Shown here: one piece after another, positions 26,055 through 29,310 of the stretch | Layout: each line of letters opens with the position of its first letter | Position numbering within the stretch: the stretch's first letter is position 1 | NCBI GenBank assembly: GCA_021156265.1 | Contig: JAJNBR010000003.1 | Coordinates: forward strand, 1-29,310 | Direction: 5' to 3' | DNA from: Flavipsychrobacter sp. | GTDB taxonomy: Bacteria; Bacteroidota; Bacteroidia; Chitinophagales; Chitinophagaceae | DNA length: 29,310 nucleotides | Translations under genes and position numbers: made by a program | The notes under the pieces: generated by a model | Told to the model about the DNA's origin: nothing | The model's database searches: none | Seen by the model: the letters and a program-made list of their open reading frames with translations, nothing else

Positions 26055-27154
26055 AATTACACAGCTCCATTGGAAACAAGATATCGGCGATAAGGAAATA
26101 CCGTTACAAGTGGGTATTCTTTATTGCGCTGATATGGACTGTAATAGACGTTTTGCTATGGATCAGGTATATGCAGGCGCCAATGGGCTCAAAGTATGAT
26201 TCCTCCTTTCAGATTCTCAACTCGACAGCAATTATACTGCGAGTTTGCATAGAGTTTTATATGAGCCTTGTCATGGGTTACCTTCTGGTTTTCCGGCTGA
26301 AACAAATGTTTCGTAACTATCCGCTATGGGCTAACCTGATATTGAAAACAGCTATCCTCCTGCTGGCTTCGATCCTGATGAATTTCCTTTTACATTTTTC
26401 CTACTCACTTGTTGTTCTTAGGGTGTCGCTGTTGCAAGCCTTGTACAATTTTCTTGCAGACTCGTCGCTAACGCCATGGTTTTGGAATAATAACATCGCC
26501 TGGATGATCATATTCGTGGTCACGCAGATCTTTATTGAAATAAACGAGAAGTATTCCCCGGGAATATTCCTCGATATTCTTCTGGGAAAATACATACGCC
26601 CTCGCATCGAGAAACGTATTGTGATGTTCCTGGACCTGAAAGATTCAACCCCTATTGCAGAAAAGCTCGGGCATCCGCAATACTTCCGCTTTATCCGCGA
26701 TTTCATCTATTATGTTTCTATGGCGCTGCTTGAATACAATGGCCGTATATACCAGTACGTCGGCGACGAGATCGTTGTATCATGGATGTACAATGAACAG
26801 AACATACAGAAATCACTGAACGCTTTACTAGAAGCGAGAAAGGCACTGCAAAAGAATGCAGAAAAATTCAAGCGTCGCTATGGAATGATACCGGAATTCA
26901 GAGTTGGTATACACCTCGGAGAAGTAACCGTAGGCGAGATCGGGGTGCTGAAACGCGACCTGGCTATGAGTGGTGACACCATGAACACCGCCGCACGGAT
27001 ACGCACCGCATGTAGTGAGCTGCACCACAAATACATCGTGTCCAAAGATTTCAGCGATGCTATACAATTGAAAAATTGGCAATGTGAGAGTCTTGGACAT
27101 ATTGAGCTGAAAGGCAAAAGTGCTCAAATAGAGCTGTTTGCGCTGAAAATCTAG
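26051..27154 (+). CDS. Membrane-anchored class III nucleotide cyclase
   Basis: This 367-residue protein has an N-terminal membrane part with about four helices (near 20-40, 57-80, 98-118, 148-165). The class III cyclase domain follows (about 188-365). Both metal-binding aspartates are present: D195 in MFLDLKDST and D239 in YQYVGDEIVVSW. The transition-state Asn and Arg are N312 and R316 in MNTAARIR, so catalysis is likely. The residues that normally select adenine or guanine are not standard: Q235 stands where Lys is usual, and A305 where Asp, Thr or Cys is usual. The product (cAMP, cGMP or a pyrimidine cNMP) therefore cannot be assumed. It starts in a 4-bp overlap with ppk1. Confidence 0.9.
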   Translation: MKLHSSIGNKISAIRKYRYKWVFFIALIWTVIDVLLWIRYMQAPMGSKYDSSFQILNSTAIILRVCIEFYMSLVMGYLLVFRLKQMFRNYPLWANLILKTAILLLASILMNFLLHFSYSLVVLRVSLLQALYNFLADSSLTPWFWNNNIAWMIIFVVTQIFIEINEKYSPGIFLDILLGKYIRPRIEKRIVMFLDLKDSTPIAEKLGHPQYFRFIRDFIYYVSMALLEYNGRIYQYVGDEIVVSWMYNEQNIQKSLNALLEARKALQKNAEKFKRRYGMIPEFRVGIHLGEVTVGEIGVLKRDLAMSGDTMNTAARIRTACSELHHKYIVSKDFSDAIQLKNWQCESLGHIELKGKSAQIELFALKI

Positions 27155-27223
27155 TCTAAAATCCGTATCTTAGCTAACCCGTTTACTCCCTTGCTTTCCC
27201 TTTCAGAGGCGGCAACAATTCCA

Positions 27224-28279
27224 ATGTTCAAACAATCGATATACCACACGTATCAGCGGTATAGAACACTGCGTACACACAATATCACGGCACTTCCGAT
27301 CGTGATCCTGATGCCACACAGTGCCTGCAACTGTCGCTGCGTGATGTGCGATATCTGGAAGGACAACAAAAACCTGAAGCAGCTTACCGAAAACGATATT
27401 GCAGGTCTTCTTTCTTCGCTCAAAAAGCTGGGGACGCGACAGGTTGTTATGTCGGGTGGCGAAGCCTTGCTGAACCAAAATTTCTTTAGTCTCTGCCGTA
27501 TATTGAAACAACACGGCATCAGTATCTGCCTCTTATCAACGGGCCTGCTGCTGAAACGTTACGCCAACTCTATTGTCGAGTGGGTAGATGAGGTGATTGT
27601 ATCGCTGGATGGCGATGAGCCGCTGCACGATGCGATCCGCAACATGTCGGGAGCTTATTCCAAACTGAAAGAAGGTGTACTTTCCGTACGCACCATCAAT
27701 CCGGGTTATAAGATAACAGGACGCTCGGTTATCCATAAACTTAATTTTCATGCATGGCCGCAGATCATTCACAGCGCAAAAGAGTTGGAACTCAACCAGA
27801 TTAGTTTCCTTCCGGCAGACGTAAGCAGCGAAGCTTTTAACCGGACAATGCCATGGGAAGCGCCCAGGCAGGCTGAAGTTATGCTGTCGATGACAGACCT
27901 ACCAATACTTCAATCAATCATCCACCACCTGATCGAGACATTCGACCACGAATTTAACTCTGGCTTCATCGCTGAGTCGAGGGATAAGATCAGGCAGATC
28001 TATACCTATTACAGCGCCTTGCATGGACTTTCGAACTTCCCTCGCAAAAAGTGTAATGCTCCGTGGGTATCTGCCGTGGTTGAAGCCGACGGCAATGTGC
28101 GTCCCTGCTTCTTCCTGCCTGCGTTCGATAACATCCGGAACAGGCCGCTTGACGAGATACTCAACAGCGCTTCAGCCATTAGCTTCAGGCAAGAGCTCGA
28201 TATGGATAAAAACCCACAATGCAAGAGCTGTGTGTGTTCCCTGCAGCTCAATCCCCGCACAAACCCTGTTAATCTTTAG
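27224..28279 (+). CDS. Radical SAM protein with SPASM-like C-terminal cysteines
   Basis: This 351-residue protein, counted from the ATG at 27224, carries the radical SAM cluster motif CxxxCxxC at C35, C39 and C42 (ACNCRCVMCDIW). SGGEALLN supplies the SAM-binding glycines. Near the C-terminus, KKCNAPWVSAVVEADGNVRPC and CKSCVC resemble a SPASM or twitch domain that binds auxiliary clusters. Members act on peptides, cofactors or sugars, and others are anaerobic maturases; no precursor peptide is seen next to it. An in-frame TTG at 27191 is an alternative start. It is 69 bp after the cyclase gene, so it may or may not share the transcript. It ends 14 bp from the convergent DUF2723 gene, with no clear terminator between. 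Confidence 0.85.
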   Translation: MFKQSIYHTYQRYRTLRTHNITALPIVILMPHSACNCRCVMCDIWKDNKNLKQLTENDIAGLLSSLKKLGTRQVVMSGGEALLNQNFFSLCRILKQHGISICLLSTGLLLKRYANSIVEWVDEVIVSLDGDEPLHDAIRNMSGAYSKLKEGVLSVRTINPGYKITGRSVIHKLNFHAWPQIIHSAKELELNQISFLPADVSSEAFNRTMPWEAPRQAEVMLSMTDLPILQSIIHHLIETFDHEFNSGFIAESRDKIRQIYTYYSALHGLSNFPRKKCNAPWVSAVVEADGNVRPCFFLPAFDNIRNRPLDEILNSASAISFRQELDMDKNPQCKSCVCSLQLNPRTNPVNL

Positions 28280-28293
28280 GGGCACCCGCAGAT

Positions 28294-29310
28294 CTATAAA
28301 CTGGCGCCTTGCTGGCTTTTGGTCAATGCGTCATATTTCGCAGATAGCTGAGCACCCCCTACACTGTCTCCCGCAGAAGTAGCTGTATGCCGTAGCGCAT
28401 TAATGATCGAAATATCCTGGTTGATATCCGGCTGCAGTTCACCCCGCTTTTCATCGTTCAGCGACATAATGTAATTACAATCATCCTCAGCGTTCTGTGC
28501 GATCTTCATCGCCAGCTGCCTGCCTTTGTCCGCTGCGCCCGCGTGGTAATAGGCTACTGCGAGATAATAGGTCGTAGCGTCGTAGTAATATGACTCTTCT
28601 GATATATTTTTAATAACATGATCGAGCAGCGCGACGGCCTCCTGATTTCTGCCCGCAGCAGCAAGTGCATCCGCAATTCGTCCAGCCGACAGCCGGTATG
28701 ACAAGAATGCCAGCTTACTCTTTGAATCAAAAAATACATCGTTACGGTGTGCATTGCCCCAGATATACTTGTTCATGAACAGTTCTTTGCTTTTATCTAC
28801 GTCCACACTTCCGATATCCTGCATGGCTGACTGCGCTTTTGATTTATACGGCACCAACCTGTAAACTATGCCCTCCAGCTTCACATAATCGGCCATCCCT
28901 TCAAAGTTGTCACCACTGATCACGTCGCCGAAATATATAGGGCGTTTCCAACCTTCCTGTGCTACCCCGGCTATTATGTTGAGCATGGCCAGATTCGGTT
29001 TATAGGCGAGGTCTTTTGTAAAAGTAAACTTCATCTCGTTGGTGATACCGGCGGTGTCTGTAGCCCTCACCAACCCATTTCTAACCAGTTCGCCTGCAGC
29101 CATACCCGGCAAGTAAAAATTCTTAGTGGGATAATAGTTTTGTAAACCTTCAGCGCCCATGCCTATTTTATCACTGCTGTTATCGCTTATTGAGAACTTC
29201 AGGATGTCGATCATGTTGAAGTATTTATCCTGTGGAACCTGTGGCGATTTATAATAACGCAGGTAACCGCCTTTATCTCCCAGGTAATCATCCTTCTTCC
29301 AGATCATGGG
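28294..29310 (-). CDS. DUF2723 family membrane protein, C-terminal part (cut by right edge)
   Basis: The visible 338 residues are the soluble C-terminal region of a DUF2723 protein; the N-terminal multi-helix part lies beyond the right edge. Recognisable segments are GLQNYYPTKNFYLPG, KPNLAMLNIIAGVAQEGWKR followed by PIYFGDV, and EGIVYRLVPY, all typical of this Bacteroidota family. The last 130 residues are alanine-rich helices that look like tetratricopeptide-type repeats (RIADALAAAGRNQEAVALLD, AVAYYHAGAADKGRQLAM). DUF2723 proteins resemble GT-C/PMT-type glycosyltransferases, with a suggested role in protein or lipid glycosylation. The gene is convergent with the radical SAM gene. Confidence 0.88.
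   Translation of the reverse strand, partial: PMIWKKDDYLGDKGGYLRYYKSPQVPQDKYFNMIDILKFSISDNSSDKIGMGAEGLQNYYPTKNFYLPGMAAGELVRNGLVRATDTAGITNEMKFTFTKDLAYKPNLAMLNIIAGVAQEGWKRPIYFGDVISGDNFEGMADYVKLEGIVYRLVPYKSKAQSAMQDIGSVDVDKSKELFMNKYIWGNAHRNDVFFDSKSKLAFLSYRLSAGRIADALAAAGRNQEAVALLDHVIKNISEESYYYDATTYYLAVAYYHAGAADKGRQLAMKIAQNAEDDCNYIMSLNDEKRGELQPDINQDISIINALRHTATSAGDSVGGAQLSAKYDALTKSQQGASL

Noticed and set aside
22763..27154. A complete anti-phage Pycsar system
   Set aside because: The effector-like protein has no recognisable separate cyclic-nucleotide-binding domain, a housekeeping ppk1 gene lies between the parts, and no defence or mobile genes are nearby. Kept only as a signalling hypothesis.
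27137..27173. A promoter before the radical SAM gene (TTTG and TATCTTAG)
   Set aside because: The spacer of 25 bp is too long and the -7 box has mismatches.
28280..28293. Bidirectional terminator between the convergent genes
   Set aside because: The 14-bp gap has no stem-loop followed by a T-run on either strand.

Overview
The window looks like chromosomal DNA from a member of the Bacteroidota, probably a Chitinophagaceae-like lineage. The evidence is a UpxY-type NusG paralogue at the head of a polysaccharide operon, an HD protein fused to the PycTM (DUF5706) membrane domain, a DUF2723 protein, promoter-like boxes resembling TAnnTTTG, and long runs of genes separated by 1-10 bp or overlapping by 4 bp. 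I see no rRNA, tRNA, CRISPR array, insertion sequence or phage gene.

Region 1 (1 to 18145, all minus strand, read right to left) is one long surface-polysaccharide operon. It opens with a winged-helix regulator carrying a degenerate nucleotidyltransferase domain, then a UpxY/NusG-like antiterminator. Next come sugar-nucleotide genes: an SDR epimerase, a PLP aminotransferase, a glutamine-dependent asparagine-synthase homologue and a left-handed beta-helix acyltransferase. A three-gene amidination module follows (WbuX/WbuY/WbuZ, that is WbpG/HisH2/HisF2). Then come a Wzc-type tyrosine autokinase, a TviB-type UDP-HexNAc 6-dehydrogenase, a WbpD-type N-acetyltransferase, a Wzx-type flippase, a glycosyltransferase, a methyltransferase, a second glycosyltransferase, and a second asparagine-synthase-like gene cut by the left edge. 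The combination suggests a polymer containing N-acetylated uronic acids, at least one of them amidinated or amidated. No initiating transferase, Wzy polymerase or Wza-type exporter is visible, so the locus probably continues to the left.

Region 2 (18292 to 19284) holds a separately transcribed CpsB/YwqE-type PHP tyrosine phosphatase, the expected partner of the autokinase, and a 207-bp divergent intergenic region with promoter-like boxes for both directions.

Region 3 (19285 to 28279, plus strand) is a second tight operon. It encodes an SdiA-regulated-type lipoprotein, a large outer-membrane protein joining a kinase-like N-terminal region to a BamA-like barrel, an HD phosphohydrolase fused to a PycTM membrane domain, polyphosphate kinase PPK1, a membrane-bound class III nucleotide cyclase, and a radical SAM protein with extra C-terminal cysteines. 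The block that joins HD-PycTM, PPK1 and cyclase is the most interesting part of the window. It places a possible cyclic-nucleotide synthase, a Pycsar-effector-like membrane protein and the polyphosphate synthase in one transcript. The cyclase lacks the usual purine-specifying residues. Nothing nearby suggests a defence island, so a stress-signalling role is at least as likely as anti-phage activity.

Region 4 (28294 to the right edge, minus strand) is the C-terminal part of a DUF2723 membrane protein that converges on region 3.
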